Origin: Bacteroidales bacterium | GTDB lineage: Bacteria; Bacteroidota; Bacteroidia; Bacteroidales; UBA932 | Reading direction: 5' to 3' | Assembly: GCA_012522855.1 (NCBI GenBank) | Contig: JAAYJQ010000025.1 | Location: 1-56,333 of the forward strand | Length of the DNA: 56,333 bases | In this document: piece by piece, positions 56,082 to 56,333 of the stretch | Numbering within the stretch: position 1 is the stretch's first letter | Layout: each line of letters opens with the position of its first letter | Program-made: the position numbers and the translations under genes | The notes under the pieces: model-generated | What the model was told of the DNA's origin: nothing | The model's database searches: none | The model's input: the letters and a program-made list of their open reading frames with translations, nothing else

Positions 56082-56333
56082 ATGAAAACAACAATCAAAA
56101 TTATCGCGTTGCTGGCATTGGCGGTGCTGATGCTGAACGCCTGCGGCAAAGATGAAGGAACAGCGATTCCGGAAAAATACAAGGTGGAGTTCAGCCCTGT
56201 CAAACCTTCGTTATACAAACCTTCACCTAAGGATAACAAATTCTTTGTAATAGCCAAAGTCAACGACAAGGAGATCGAGTCGGGCGACGAGGTGGAAGAA
56301 GGCAAGGAGGTGGTTTTTACGGTCCACATCGGA
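56082..56333 (+). CDS. Lipoprotein, truncated by the window end
   Basis: First 84 codons of a gene that runs off the window. Signal and lipobox are clear (IIALLALAVLMLNAC, Cys 21), then an Asp/Glu/Lys-rich part with KVNDKEIESGDEVEEGKEV, like an Ig-fold start. It begins 40 bp after the previous stop and on the same strand, so it is the sixth gene of the TANFOR operon. An ATG four codons earlier is out of frame. Confidence 0.7.
   Translation, partial: MKTTIKIIALLALAVLMLNACGKDEGTAIPEKYKVEFSPVKPSLYKPSPKDNKFFVIAKVNDKEIESGDEVEEGKEVVFTVHIG

Overview
The window is chromosomal DNA from a member of the Bacteroidales, probably an uncultured gut or rumen lineage with a moderately GC-rich core. The signs are SusC/SusD pairs, Bacteroidetes-type -7 promoter boxes (TAnnTTTG), a SusR-like regulator, a kinase fused to an AraC-type regulator, many lipoproteins, a TANFOR-domain protein and an IS4-type transposase relic of Bacteroides type. 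I saw no rRNA, tRNA or CRISPR array.

Layout. 1-0.9 kb: decayed IS4-family element. 1.4-8.6 kb: mostly core genes, namely a secreted hypothetical, an overlapping manC-ugd-glycosyltransferase operon for surface polysaccharide (minus strand), aqpZ, folE-trpS and a small DUF2795 protein. 8.7-10.7 kb: gene-free and repeat-rich, with a 62-bp repeat array interrupted by a 52-bp GC-rich minisatellite, then the first copy of a dispersed element of about 160 bp. 10.7-20.6 kb: accessory hot spot. It holds an outer-membrane barrel, a 5.8-kb cassette bracketed by direct repeats, a BAHD-like acyltransferase, the second copy of the 160-bp element and a HipBST-type tripartite toxin-antitoxin. 20.6-23.2 kb: two convergent serine hydrolases. 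23.2-24.2 kb: gene-poor, ending in a second relic of the same IS family. 24.2-37.7 kb: a dextran-type polysaccharide utilisation locus (SusR-like regulator, SusC, SusD, SusE-like, GH66, GH31 and an extra CotH-like lipoprotein). 37.8-39.8 kb: a polyferredoxin fused to a heavy-metal-associated-like domain. 40-56.3 kb: a TPR-sensor hybrid kinase and, downstream, a surface-protein operon centred on a TANFOR protein of about 2,700 residues. The operon runs off the end of the window.

The most interesting part is the cassette at 11,431-17,281. A WYL-domain regulator, two PD-(D/E)XK nuclease-like proteins and an unlisted 59-codon ORF form a four-gene overlapping operon on the minus strand. Downstream lies a small DnaB-helicase-like protein that has lost its Walker A motif. 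Divergent from the operon is a short DnaE-like protein whose catalytic aspartates appear partly replaced. The promoters of the WYL operon and of the DnaB-like gene share the same operator-like repeat at the same spacing from the -7 box, and both outer genes stop inside copies of one repeat. I propose a mobile, WYL-controlled conflict module made of nucleases plus catalytically dead replisome look-alikes. Its function is inference.

Elsewhere the parts fit known logic. The SusR-like regulator should sense a dextran-derived oligosaccharide and turn on the surface glucan system. The hybrid kinase is followed by a 21-bp-spaced direct repeat that abuts the promoter of the TANFOR operon and is probably its activator site.
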